Positions 1 to 8,252 of a stretch of DNA of 16,932 nt are shown in pieces; the stretch's first letter is position 1; each line of letters opens with the position of its first letter. The DNA is from Xanthomonas translucens pv. translucens DSM 18974 (lineage in GTDB: Bacteria; Pseudomonadota; Gammaproteobacteria; Xanthomonadales; Xanthomonadaceae), in the NCBI RefSeq assembly GCF_000331775.1, contig NZ_CAPJ01000076.1, positions 1 through 16,932 of the forward strand, read 5' to 3'. The notes beneath the pieces were generated by a model, which did no database searches, was not told the origin of the DNA, and saw only the letters and a list, made by a program, of their open reading frames with translations. The position numbers were made by a program, and so were the translations under genes.

Positions 1-917
1 GGCGCGACCAGGCGCTTGGCCAGGCGGGTGCGCCGCAACAGGTCGTACAGCCACGATTGCGGCTTGTCCTGCGAGGCGGTGAGTTCGGCGCGGAACTTGT
101 CCGACCAGGCGACGATAGGGCGGAACAGCAACTGGTCGTACAGCACGATCAGCACGGCCATCGCCAGCACCGCCCAGCCGACCGCGGCGAAGTTGCGCTG
201 CGCGATCGCCAACGCCAGGTAGGAGCCGATGCCGGGCAGTTCCAGGGTGTGGTCGCCGACCGTGATCGCCTCGGAGGCGACCACGAAGAACCAGCCGCCG
301 GACATCGACATCATCATGTTCCAGATCAGCGCCGGCGTCGCATACGGCGCTTCCAGCCGCCAGAAGCGCTGCCACGACGACAGGCCGAAACCGCGGGTGA
401 CCTCGTCCAGGTCGCGCGGCACGTTGCGCAGCGACTGGTAGAACGAGTAGGCCATGTTCCAGGCCTGGCTGGTGAAGATGGCGAAGATCGAGGCCAGTTC
501 GGCGCCGATCTGCCGGCCAGGAAACAGGCCCAGGAAGAAGGTCACGGTGAAGGTCAGGAAGCCCAGCACCGGCACCGATTGCAGAATGTCCAGCGCCGGC
601 ACGATCAGCCGCTCGGCGCGGCGGCTCTTGGCCGCCAGAGTCGCCACGACGAAGGTGAACAGCAGCGAGGCGGCCATCGCCGCGAACATGCGCAAGGTGG
701 TGCGCAGGCCGTATTCGGGCAAATGCTGCAGGCCCAGCGAGACCGCTTCGGTGCCCGGCGGCGGCAGCGGCGCGCGCATGTCGGCGGCGCCGTGCAGCAG
801 CAGCACGCCCAGCGCCAGCAGCAGCGCGAACACCGCCAGGTCGTGCAGATTGGGCAGCACGCCGGGGCGTGCGGCGACATGGTCGGGCGCGTTGCGGTCG
901 CGGGGGAATAGCACCAT
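1..917 (-). CDS. ABC transporter permease, N-terminal half (partial, runs off left edge)
   Basis: The minus strand is open from the ATG at 917 to the window edge (305 full codons). The protein is an inner-membrane permease. Hydrophobic segments lie near residues 28-42, 78-96, 108-130, 142-160, 196-216 and 245-262. An EAA-type cytoplasmic loop that docks the ATPase is visible around residues 170-198 (DEVTRGFG followed by a conserved E-A-P and P-A-L). The first 300 residues already form one complete permease unit and the frame then continues through a hydrophilic linker. This fits the duplicated-permease type of nitrate/sulfonate/anion-like importers, in which two such units are fused; the second half is outside the window, so this is inference. 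Substrate cannot be told. The ribosome binding site is weak, so the start is likely but not certain. No partner ATPase is visible here; it would lie to the left. Confidence 0.8.
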   Translation of the reverse strand, partial: MVLFPRDRNAPDHVAARPGVLPNLHDLAVFALLLALGVLLLHGAADMRAPLPPPGTEAVSLGLQHLPEYGLRTTLRMFAAMAASLLFTFVVATLAAKSRRAERLIVPALDILQSVPVLGFLTFTVTFFLGLFPGRQIGAELASIFAIFTSQAWNMAYSFYQSLRNVPRDLDEVTRGFGLSSWQRFWRLEAPYATPALIWNMMMSMSGGWFFVVASEAITVGDHTLELPGIGSYLALAIAQRNFAAVGWAVLAMAVLIVLYDQLLFRPIVAWSDKFRAELTASQDKPQSWLYDLLRRTRLAKRLVA

Positions 918-1262
918 GGGAAGGTTCCGGCAGGACGGCGGCGCCAGGCGCGCCGCGCGGGTGGTAGGGAATTACGGGAACGCGCGTGGGACGACCGCCC
1001 AGTGTGGCGCGCGAATGTTCCAGCCAGGCGTCAGCCGCTGCTGCGCCAGCATCGCGCGGTGCGGCGGCAGGCGCCGCGATGCGGCACGGACTGGCCGCGG
1101 CATGCGCGCGGGCAACCGGCAGTGACGAAATGGATGGCGACAACGACGACAGGCATGGGCGGCTCCGGATGCGGAAACGCCAGTGGCTACGCTCGGGGTC
1201 CTCGCGGATCGGGCTTGCGTGCTGCGGGGTCTGTGGCCAGCGCCGGTGCGGCGGTGGCGAAC

Positions 1263-1332
1263 GATCCCGTCCTGAGCGGACGGGATCCATCTGGGACGAA
1301 CCCAGACCTTGGCGGTCCTGTCAGCTCGACAG
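1263..1332 (-). other. Three consecutive inverted repeats (possible structured leader or small RNA)
   Basis: Three inverted repeats follow each other. The first is a perfect 10-bp stem (GATCCCGTCC at 1263-1272 with its complement at 1278-1287, 5-base loop). The second is a 6-bp stem (1290-1295 with 1301-1306, 5-base loop, reading UUCG-U on the minus strand). The third is a 5-bp stem (1318-1322 with 1328-1332). None has a following T-run on either strand, so they are not classical intrinsic terminators. The strand assignment follows the flanking genes and is inference. Confidence 0.4.
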
Positions 1333-1399
1333 CTGCAGCGTCGGTCTAGGATGACTGTCCAAGGAAGTGGCCTCTGGCCGGGAACGATGGCCGCGAAGT

Positions 1400-1427
1400 A
1401 TAGCCAGCAAATGCGGCGCTGCAATAG
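1400..1427 (-). promoter_or_regulatory. Possible sigma-70 type promoter
   Basis: On the minus strand TATACT (5 of 6 matches to the -10 consensus) follows a poor -35 candidate (TTGCAG, 3 of 6) at a 16-base spacing. It would drive transcription toward the hairpin cluster at 1263-1332 and the ABC permease gene. Part of it overlaps the terminator-like hairpin at 1413-1433, so it may be chance. Confidence 0.25.
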
Positions 1428-1433
1428 CGCCGC
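1413..1433 (-). terminator. Terminator-like hairpin after the GGDEF-EAL gene
   Basis: A perfect 8-bp stem (GCGGCGCT / AGCGCCGC, 5-base loop) begins about 20 bases after the stop codon of the minus-strand GGDEF-EAL gene. On that strand it is followed by ATTTG, only a weak T-tract, so termination efficiency is uncertain. Confidence 0.5.
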
Positions 1434-1454
1434 GCAAACGCCCGCCGCGCGCGT

Positions 1455-4244
1455 TCACTGCGCAGCAAGCACCAGCCGCGGCAAGGTCGCCGGCAGCACG
1501 CTCTGGCGCGCCCGCAACCACGCCGCCAGTTCGCGCGGCGGCAGCGGCCGCGAGTGCAGATAGCCCTGGATCTCGTCGCAGCCCTGCTCGCGCAGCAGCG
1601 CCTCTTCCTGCGCCGTCTCCACGCCCTCGGCCACCACCTGCATGCCCAGCGCATGGCCGAGTTGCACGATCGCCTGGGTGACCTTGGCGGTGCCGCTGTC
1701 GATGAGCATGTCCTGCACGAAACTGCGGTCGATCTTCAGCCGCTGCACCGGGAAGCGATTGAGGTAATGCAGGTTGGAGAAGCCGGTGCCGAAGTCGTCC
1801 ACCGCCAGCAGCACGCCTTCCTGCTCGAACAGTTCGAAGCAGCGGCGCAGCGATTCGGTGTCGCGGATCAGCGCCGACTCGGTCAGCTCCAGCTCCAGCC
1901 GCTTCGGCGACCAGTTGTTGCGCTGGCACAGTTCCAGCACCCGCTCGGCGAAGCCGCGGTCGCGCAGCTGCATCGCCGACACGTTCACCGACACGCGGTC
2001 GAAGTTCAGCCCCGCCGCATCCCAGGCGGCGGCCTGGCGGCAGGCTTCGTTGATCACCCAGTCGCCCAGGCGCACGATCTCGCCGCATTCCTCGGCGATG
2101 GGAATGAACTCGGCCGGATTGCAGTGGCCATGGCCGGGGCGGTGCCAGCGCAGCAGCGCCTCGACCGCCGGCGCGCGTTCGCCTGCCGCGTGCACCAGCG
2201 GCTGGTACACCAGCGAGAACTCCTCGCGGTCCAGCGCGCCGTGCAGCGCATGCTCGATCTCAAGGCGCCGCTGCGCGCGCAGCAGCACATCCTGGCTGTA
2301 GTAGTGGCAGGTGTTGCGGCCTGATTCCTTGGCCGCGTACATCGCCGCGTCGGCGGCGCGCAGCAGGCTGTCGAAGTCCTGGCGCCCGTCTTCCATAAAG
2401 GCGATGCCGATGCTGGCGCCGATCTTGATCACGTTCTCGCCGTTGTGCAGCGGCTCGGCCAGCGCGGCGATCAGCTTGCGCGCCACATGGCCTGCGTCGC
2501 TCGGCTCGGCCAGGTCGCGCAGCACCACCAGGAATTCGTCGCCGCTGAAGCGCCCGAACAGGTCGCTGGTGCGCAGCTGCGGGTGCATGCGCGTGGCGGC
2601 CAGCTTCAGCAGCGCGTCGCCGGTGGCATGGCCGAAGGAATCGTTGATGCTCTTGAACCCGTCCAGGTCGACGAACAGCATCGCCAGGGTGCTGCCGCGC
2701 TCCACCGCGTCGTGCATCGCGGTTTCCGCCTGCTCGCGCAGCAGTTGCCGGTTCGGCAGCCCAGTCAGCAGGTCGTAGTGGGCCAGCAGTTCGATGCGCT
2801 CGCTGGCCTCGCGTTCGCGGCTGATGTCGCGGAACAGCACCACGAAGCGCGGCGGCAGACCGTCGCGGTCGTCCAGTTCGATCAGCACCTGCACCCACAC
2901 CCGGTGCCCGGAGGGCCGGTGGAAGCACAGGTCCAGTTGCTCGGGCAGCCCGCCCTGGGCGATCCGCGCCAGCGCCGCTTCGAACGCATCGCGCGAATCC
3001 AGGGTGTACAGCGCCAGCGCCTGGTCCAGTTCCAGGGTTTCCTTGCGCAGGCCGTGGATGCGGTAGCACTCCTCGGTCCATTGCATGCGCCGGGTGCCGA
3101 CCTCGATCTCGCAGCCGCCGATCTTGCCCAGCGCCGAGACGCGGTTGAGCAGTTCGGTGCGCCAGCGGATCAGCGCGTCGGTCTGGCGCTGCTCGGTGAT
3201 GTTCTGCACCTGGCCGAGCACGCGCTGGATACGGCCATCGGCTTCCAGCTGCGGTTGCGCCCAGACGCGCAGGTGCAGCGGCGCCTCGCTGCCGCGCACC
3301 AGCTCGACCTCGAAGTTGGCCTGCTTGCCGTCGCGCTGCATGCGCCGCCAGGTCGACAGCACCTGCGCCGCCGACTCGCGGCTGAGCAGGCGCAGCCAGC
3401 CGCGGCTGCTCGGCTGGTGTTCCTCGGTCAGGCCGGTCACGCGCAGGAATTCGCGCGACCACCAGATCCGGTTCTGCGGCGGATCCCACGACCAGCTACC
3501 CATGCTGGTCATGCGCTGCGCCTCGCGCAGCAGGGTTTGCTGGTCGCGCAGGCGCTGCTCGAGCAGCTTCTGTTCGTGGATGTCGGTATGCGTGCCGACC
3601 ATGCGCAGCGGGCTGCCGTCGGCGGTGTGCGCGACGATGCGGCCGCGATCCAGGATCCAGCGCCACTGACCATCCTGCTGGCGCAGCCTGAATTCGCACA
3701 CGTAGGTCGCGCTGCGGCCTTCGAAATGGGCACGGATCGCCTCGCGCAGGCGGGCCTGGTCGTCGCTGTGCACCAGCGGCAGCAGCGCATTGAGTCCGTA
3801 GTCCGGCGCATCGCCCTGGTAGCCGAGCATCTGCCTCCAGCGCTCGGAACGGAAGGTCTTGTCGCTGGGGATGTCCCAGTCCCACAGGCCGTGTTCGGCG
3901 CTGTCCAGCGCGATTTCCCAGCGCGTGGCGCCGTCGCTGCCGACCGGCTCGGGCACGCTCAGGGTGTATGCCAGCAGCGCGCCGGCATCGTCGCGCACCG
4001 CGCGCAGCCAGCCGTCCAGGCGCCGCCCGGCGGTGCCGGGCAGCGCGCAGGCGAGCATGCTCTCGCCGCCGAGCAGGCGCTCGCGCACGTCGCGCATCAG
4101 CTCGGCATAGGCCTCCACCGTACGCGGCAGCTCCAGCGCCTGCGCGGCCCGGTTCGCGGCCAGCGGCCGCCCTTCGGCGTCCAACAGGACCACGGCCGAG
4201 GTGAGCGGATGCTGCAGCAAGCTTGCGATGACGCCCTGATCCAC
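1455..4244 (-). CDS. PAS-GGDEF-EAL cyclic-di-GMP phosphodiesterase (bifunctional type)
   Basis: This is a 929-residue cytoplasmic signalling protein. An N-terminal PAS-like segment (about 10-95) is followed by PAS/PAC units near 105-225, 240-355 and 365-480 (typical PAC endings such as GTHTDIHEQK and FRDISRERE), then GGDEF (about 485-650) and EAL (about 655-915). The EAL residues needed for c-di-GMP hydrolysis are all present: E695 of EALLRW, the ELTES motif, DDFGTG at 816-821, K837 and the EGVE motif near 873-876. The cyclase motif reads SGDEF (567-571), a variant in which the first glycine is replaced, and an RxxD inhibitory site (558-561) lies at the expected 5-residue distance. Phosphodiesterase activity is therefore likely, while cyclase activity is possible but unproven. 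The start chosen is GTG at 4244, with GGAG 9 bases upstream. An open frame extends to 4643, but it loses protein-like composition and would overlap the divergent kinase gene. The gene is divergent from the kinase/RavR-like operon. Confidence 0.9.
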   Translation of the reverse strand: MDQGVIASLLQHPLTSAVVLLDAEGRPLAANRAAQALELPRTVEAYAELMRDVRERLLGGESMLACALPGTAGRRLDGWLRAVRDDAGALLAYTLSVPEPVGSDGATRWEIALDSAEHGLWDWDIPSDKTFRSERWRQMLGYQGDAPDYGLNALLPLVHSDDQARLREAIRAHFEGRSATYVCEFRLRQQDGQWRWILDRGRIVAHTADGSPLRMVGTHTDIHEQKLLEQRLRDQQTLLREAQRMTSMGSWSWDPPQNRIWWSREFLRVTGLTEEHQPSSRGWLRLLSRESAAQVLSTWRRMQRDGKQANFEVELVRGSEAPLHLRVWAQPQLEADGRIQRVLGQVQNITEQRQTDALIRWRTELLNRVSALGKIGGCEIEVGTRRMQWTEECYRIHGLRKETLELDQALALYTLDSRDAFEAALARIAQGGLPEQLDLCFHRPSGHRVWVQVLIELDDRDGLPPRFVVLFRDISREREASERIELLAHYDLLTGLPNRQLLREQAETAMHDAVERGSTLAMLFVDLDGFKSINDSFGHATGDALLKLAATRMHPQLRTSDLFGRFSGDEFLVVLRDLAEPSDAGHVARKLIAALAEPLHNGENVIKIGASIGIAFMEDGRQDFDSLLRAADAAMYAAKESGRNTCHYYSQDVLLRAQRRLEIEHALHGALDREEFSLVYQPLVHAAGERAPAVEALLRWHRPGHGHCNPAEFIPIAEECGEIVRLGDWVINEACRQAAAWDAAGLNFDRVSVNVSAMQLRDRGFAERVLELCQRNNWSPKRLELELTESALIRDTESLRRCFELFEQEGVLLAVDDFGTGFSNLHYLNRFPVQRLKIDRSFVQDMLIDSGTAKVTQAIVQLGHALGMQVVAEGVETAQEEALLREQGCDEIQGYLHSRPLPPRELAAWLRARQSVLPATLPRLVLAAQ

Positions 4245-4337
4245 GCCGAGGTGCTCCGTTTCTGCCAGCGCTGATGCCGACGGACGAAGGTGATAACGGC
4301 ACCCGGCAGCATTAGTTGAGCACCCAGCCTGGCCGGC

Positions 4338-4363
4338 GGCCGCGGCCGCAGTGGGCCGCGGCC
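4338..4363. promoter_or_regulatory. GC-only inverted repeat in the divergent promoter region
   Basis: A 10-bp sequence (GGCCGCGGCC, itself palindromic) occurs twice, 6 bases apart, so it can form a hairpin or be a double binding site. It lies in the 175-base gap between the divergent GGDEF-EAL and histidine kinase genes, where both promoters must be. No clear -35/-10 or -24/-12 pair was found in this gap. A function as operator or leader hairpin is inference. Confidence 0.3.
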
Positions 4364-4419
4364 GGCGCTTGCCGGTAAGATGGCGGTGGACGAATACCGC
4401 CGCACCAGGCTGTCGGGGC

Positions 4420-6519
4420 ATGCAACCACAACGCGATCTCTCCCTGACCTCCCCGTCCTCGGGCATGCGTCTGGCGCAGCGGCTGGACCGGGGCATCTGG
4501 CGGACCGCGCTGCTGTACCTGCTGCTCGGCCTGATCTGGTCGCTGGGCAGCGATCTGCTGCTGGTTCGATCCGTAGACAACACGCATACGCTGGCCATAC
4601 TGCAGTTGGTCAACGACGCCGTGTTCCTGCTGTTGACTGCCATCGCCCTGTACTGCCTGCTGCGCCCGCTGGTGCGCGGCGCGGTGCAGGTGCACGCGCA
4701 GCTGGCGCTGTCCGAGGCCGGCTACCGACAGATGTTCCAGGCCAACCCCAGCCCGATGCTGGTCTACGACCCGGAAACGCTGCGGGTGGTGGACGTCAAT
4801 CCGGCCGCGGTCGCCTTCTTCGGCTGGCCGCACGACACCTTCGTCGGGCTGGAACTGGGCAGGCTGTGGCCACCGAGTGCGGCCGAGCGCATGGGCGAGG
4901 TGATCCAGTCGATCCGCGACACCCCGTCCAAGGTCTGCGTGGTGGCCGAGCCGCTGCGCCTGCGCGACGGTAGCCTGCGCATGGCCGAGGCGCGCAGCAC
5001 CGGCCTGGACTACCGCGGCCGCGGCGCGCGGCTGGTGGTGATCAGCGACCGCAGCGCCGAGCACGAGGCGCAGCGGCGCCGCGACCAGGCGCTGCTGCGG
5101 CTGGAGGAAGCACAGGCGATCGCCCGCCTGGGCTCCTGGCAACTGGACCCGGCCAGCGGCCTGGGCCGCTATTCCGACCAGGTGTACCGGATGCTCGGCC
5201 GGCGCGCGCCGGAGCAGCCGCGCCAGCATCGCCTGGACGAACTGCTGGTGCCTGCCGACCTGGCCTCGCAGTCGCGCATCCAGCACATGCTCGAGGAGTT
5301 GTGCGGCGCCGCACCGGTGCAGCTGGACATGCTGCTGCCGGTGCTGGCCGCCGACGGCCAGGCGCGCATGCTGCACCTGCGCGCCGAATCGGCCAGCGAC
5401 GACGCCGGCGCGGCCTGCGTGCGCGGCACCCTGCAGGACGTGACCGAGCACGAACGTTCGCGGCGCCTGCTGCACGAGCGCGAGGAACAATTCCGCGAAT
5501 TGGTGCGAGTGCTGCCCGACGGGGTCGCGATCCTGCACCAGGAACACGTGCTATACGCCAACGCGGCCTGCGCTTGGCAGTTCGGCTACGAAGGCGAGAA
5601 CCTGCTCGGCGAACCGCTGCAAGGCTTGGTCTACCCCGGCGATCTGCAGCAGGTGCGCGAGCAGATGCGCGATGCCGGCAACAAGGGCGAGCGCAGCGCC
5701 GCCGCGCGCATGCGCCGCCGCGATGGCTCCTCGTTCCAAGCCGGGCTGTCGTTCGGCAAGGTCCGCTACAGCGGCCGCGACTGCCAGCTGCTGATCGTGC
5801 GCGACCTCAGCGAACCGGAGCGCATGCGCGACGCGCTGGCGCTGAGCAACCGCGAACTGCAGGCGATGGCGCGACGGCTATTCTCGCTGCAGGAGGACGA
5901 ACGCCGCGCGATCTCGCGCGACCTGCACGACGACATCGGCCAGGCGATCACCGCGATGAAGCTGTCGGCGCACGCGGCGCTGGACGAAGCCGATGCCGAG
6001 CGCCGTCGCGAAGACCTGAACGAGATCGTGCAGCTGGCCGACAGCAGCATCACCAAGCTGCGCAACCTCTCTACCCTGCTGCGCCCGCCGCAACTGGACG
6101 CGCTCGGCCTGGAGGCGGCGCTACGCTGGCAGGCCGGCATGCTGTTCCGCGCCTCGCCGGTGCGCCTGCAACTGGAGATCGCCACCCTGCCCGCGCGGCC
6201 CAGCGGCGAGGTCGAGCAAGCCTGCTTCCGCATCGCCCAGGAGAGCCTGACCAACGTGCTGCGCCACGCCTGTGCCGGCGAAGTGCGCATGGCGCTGAGC
6301 GACGAGCAGCACCGGCAGCTGCGCCTGGAGGTGGTCGACGACGGCGACGGCTTCGATCCGGCCGGCCCGCGCGGGCTGGGCCTGATCGTGATGCGCGAGC
6401 GCGCGCAGAGCGCAGGCGGTACCCTGCAGATCGACACCGCGCCCGGTGCCGGCACACGGGTGACGCTGTGCCTGCCCTATACCACGGCGGCGACGCCGAC
6501 GCATCCACCTGGACCCTGA
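4420..6519 (+). CDS. Membrane-bound three-PAS sensor histidine kinase (HisKA_3 type; RavS-like candidate)
   Basis: The gene encodes 699 residues. Two membrane segments (about 28-49 and 58-82) enclose only a very short periplasmic stretch, so sensing is probably through the cytoplasmic PAS domains at about 98-218, 225-345 and 350-468. The kinase core is of the NarX/DesK (HisKA_3) type, with phospho-acceptor H503 in the DLHDDIGQ motif. The HATPase domain has N-box residues around 608-615 (ESLTNVLRHA), the DDGDGF box at 640-645 and the RGLGL box at 651-655. The ATG at 4420 is chosen because it precedes the first membrane segment; the frame also has a GTG at 4351 and an ATG at 4465, and the ribosome binding site at 4420 is poor. 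The next gene, a receiver-containing regulator, starts 4 bases after the stop, so the two are probably cotranscribed and may be partners. HisKA_3 kinases usually pair with LuxR-type regulators, so pairing with a GGDEF-EAL-REC protein is less usual. The context resembles the rav locus of X. campestris, where a RavS kinase works with RavR; that name is from memory and not proven here. Confidence 0.9.
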   Translation: MQPQRDLSLTSPSSGMRLAQRLDRGIWRTALLYLLLGLIWSLGSDLLLVRSVDNTHTLAILQLVNDAVFLLLTAIALYCLLRPLVRGAVQVHAQLALSEAGYRQMFQANPSPMLVYDPETLRVVDVNPAAVAFFGWPHDTFVGLELGRLWPPSAAERMGEVIQSIRDTPSKVCVVAEPLRLRDGSLRMAEARSTGLDYRGRGARLVVISDRSAEHEAQRRRDQALLRLEEAQAIARLGSWQLDPASGLGRYSDQVYRMLGRRAPEQPRQHRLDELLVPADLASQSRIQHMLEELCGAAPVQLDMLLPVLAADGQARMLHLRAESASDDAGAACVRGTLQDVTEHERSRRLLHEREEQFRELVRVLPDGVAILHQEHVLYANAACAWQFGYEGENLLGEPLQGLVYPGDLQQVREQMRDAGNKGERSAAARMRRRDGSSFQAGLSFGKVRYSGRDCQLLIVRDLSEPERMRDALALSNRELQAMARRLFSLQEDERRAISRDLHDDIGQAITAMKLSAHAALDEADAERRREDLNEIVQLADSSITKLRNLSTLLRPPQLDALGLEAALRWQAGMLFRASPVRLQLEIATLPARPSGEVEQACFRIAQESLTNVLRHACAGEVRMALSDEQHRQLRLEVVDDGDGFDPAGPRGLGLIVMRERAQSAGGTLQIDTAPGAGTRVTLCLPYTTAATPTHPPGP

Positions 6520-6523
6520 CACG

Positions 6524-8248
6524 ATGTGGAATCCCGCTGCCGCCTTGCCGCAAGACGACGAACTGCCGTCGCGCCTGGGCGCGGGTCATCCGGCGCTGAC
6601 CGGCATGATCGCCGAGGCGCTGGCCGGCGGGCCGGGGGTGATGCTGCTGCACATCGACATCGACCACTTCGCCTCGATCAACGAGAACATGAGCGCGGAA
6701 GTCGGCGACCACGCCTTGGCGCTGCTGGCGCAGCGGCTGCAGGCGCATCTGCGCGGGCGCGGCCTGCTGTGGCGCCACGGCAGCGACGAGCTGATCATGG
6801 CGGTGCCGCGCACCGCCGATGTGCCGCCGCCGGAGGCCTTCGCCGAGGAGGTCCGGCAGCAGATCGAATTGCCGCTGTCGGTGCTGCCCTACACCTTGTT
6901 CATGACCGGCAAAATCGGCGTGAGCCTGTGCCCGGAACACTCCGCGCGCCTGTCCACGCTGCTCGACTATGCCGAGGACGCGGTCTACCAGGCAGCGCGC
7001 GAGGGCGGCAACATGGTGCGCCTGTACGCGGCCGACGGCCCGCCCAGCGCGCACAGCGAGAGCATCATCTCGCGGCAGATCGTCGATGCGATCCCCAACG
7101 GCGAACTGCGCCTGCGCTACCAACCCATGGTCAGCGCCCGCGACGGCCGCGTGGTCGGCATGGAATCGCTGCTGCGCTGGCAATCGCCGACGCTGGGCAT
7201 CCTGGTGCCGGAGCGGTTCATGCGCACCGCCGAGCGCTTGGGCGTGATCGTGCAGATCGGCACCTGGGTGATGGAGGGCGCGCTGCGCCAGGCGCGGCTG
7301 TGGCGCGACCAGGGCTTCGACGACTTCACCATCTCGGTCAACGTCTCCACCCTGCAGCTGCTGCGCCCGACCTTCTTCAACGAAGTGATGTCGGCGCTGC
7401 AGGCCGCCGGCGTGCCGCCACAGATGATGGTGCTGGAGATCAACGAAAGCGCGTTGACCAACAACGTCAACTTCGTCCACGAAACCCTGGCCAACCTGTG
7501 CCGCGAGGGCATCAGCCTGAGCCTGGACAACTTCGGCACCGGCGATTCCAGCCTTAGTGCGCTGGTGCGCTATCCGGTGGACAAGCTGAAGATCGATCGC
7601 AGCTTCATCAAGAGCGCGCCGGCCGGCAATCGCGAGGCGGCGATCGCCCGCGCCATCATCGCCATGGGCCACCAGCTGGGCATGGTGGTGATCGCCAACG
7701 GCGTGGAGTCGCAGGCGCAGCTGGGCTTCCTGCGCCGCAACGACTGCGACATCTTCCAGGGCTACCTGTTCGGCGAACCGATGTCGGCCGAGGCCGCGGG
7801 CATGGCGTTGCGGCGCCGCTATCTGCGCCCGGAATCGTTCACCGAGACCCGTCCGGACCGCACCCTGCTGCTGCTCGACGACGAGGAGAACGTACTGCGC
7901 TCGCTGGTGCGTCTGTTCCGCCGCGACGGCTACCGGATCCTGGCCGCCGGCAACGTGCGCGACGCCTTCGACCTGCTCGCCACCAACGACGTGCAGGTGA
8001 TCCTGTCCGACCAGCGCATGTCCGACATGAGCGGCACCGAGTTCCTGGGCCGGGTCAAGATGCTGTACCCCGACACCATCCGCCTGGTGCTATCCGGCTA
8101 CACCGACCTGGCCACGGTCACCGACGCGATCAACCGCGGCGCGATCTACCGTTTCCTGACCAAGCCGTGGAACGACGACGAACTGCGCGAGCACATCCGC
8201 CAGGCGTTTCGCACGCATGATGAGCAGCGGCGGGATGGGCAGGTGTGA
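6524..8248 (+). CDS. ravR: GGDEF-EAL-receiver response regulator, RavR-like, with degenerate catalytic motifs
   Basis: This 574-residue cytoplasmic protein has the uncommon order GGDEF (about 35-170), EAL (about 180-430), then a C-terminal receiver (about 446-568). The receiver has the acidic pair D452/D453, the likely phospho-acceptor D496 in SDQRM, and lysine in LTKPW (K547). The GGDEF motif reads GSDEL (86-90) and has no RxxD inhibitory site. In the EAL domain E214 (in ESL rather than EAL), N273, the E-I-N-E motif at 305-308, K356 and Q412 are kept. However, the second aspartate of DDFGTG is asparagine (N336), and the first glutamate of the EGVE motif, the general base of EAL enzymes, is asparagine (N392). 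Both enzyme activities therefore look impaired, and the protein may bind rather than turn over c-di-GMP. It starts 4 bases after the kinase gene. The name rests on domain order and position beside the flagellar genes. In X. campestris RavR is reported to act through its EAL domain, so orthology or retained function should be treated as open. Confidence 0.9.
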   Translation: MWNPAAALPQDDELPSRLGAGHPALTGMIAEALAGGPGVMLLHIDIDHFASINENMSAEVGDHALALLAQRLQAHLRGRGLLWRHGSDELIMAVPRTADVPPPEAFAEEVRQQIELPLSVLPYTLFMTGKIGVSLCPEHSARLSTLLDYAEDAVYQAAREGGNMVRLYAADGPPSAHSESIISRQIVDAIPNGELRLRYQPMVSARDGRVVGMESLLRWQSPTLGILVPERFMRTAERLGVIVQIGTWVMEGALRQARLWRDQGFDDFTISVNVSTLQLLRPTFFNEVMSALQAAGVPPQMMVLEINESALTNNVNFVHETLANLCREGISLSLDNFGTGDSSLSALVRYPVDKLKIDRSFIKSAPAGNREAAIARAIIAMGHQLGMVVIANGVESQAQLGFLRRNDCDIFQGYLFGEPMSAEAAGMALRRRYLRPESFTETRPDRTLLLLDDEENVLRSLVRLFRRDGYRILAAGNVRDAFDLLATNDVQVILSDQRMSDMSGTEFLGRVKMLYPDTIRLVLSGYTDLATVTDAINRGAIYRFLTKPWNDDELREHIRQAFRTHDEQRRDGQV

Positions 8249-8252
8249 AGCA

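Larger units (their letters stand above)
918..1454. other. Gene-free stretch with several hairpins
   Basis: There is no convincing gene in these 537 bases; open frames on both strands have arginine/alanine-rich shadow composition. The stretch lies between the 3' end of the GGDEF-EAL gene and the 5' end of the ABC permease gene, both on the minus strand. It contains a terminator-like hairpin at 1413-1433, a possible minus-strand promoter near 1400-1427, and three consecutive hairpins between 1263 and 1332, each listed separately. The remainder (918-1260) is GC-rich and shows nothing recognisable. Confidence 0.6.

Noticed and set aside
57..911. A 284-codon open frame on the plus strand over the ABC permease gene
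   Set aside because: It is antisense to a minus-strand frame with clear membrane segments and an EAA loop; its product is rich in Arg, Gln, Gly and His, typical of a shadow frame in GC-rich DNA.
2445..4274. A 609-codon plus-strand frame opposite the GGDEF-EAL gene
   Set aside because: Repetitive Gln/Ala/His/Arg composition with no motif; a codon-position mirror of a real gene on the other strand.
4245..4643. N-terminal extension of the GGDEF-EAL protein up to 4643
   Set aside because: The extra 133 codons have no domain-like composition and would overlap the start of the divergent kinase gene; GTG at 4244 has a GGAG at proper distance.
6071..7672. A 533-codon minus-strand frame opposite the kinase and ravR-like genes
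   Set aside because: Antisense to two well-supported genes and spans their junction; composition is that of a shadow frame.
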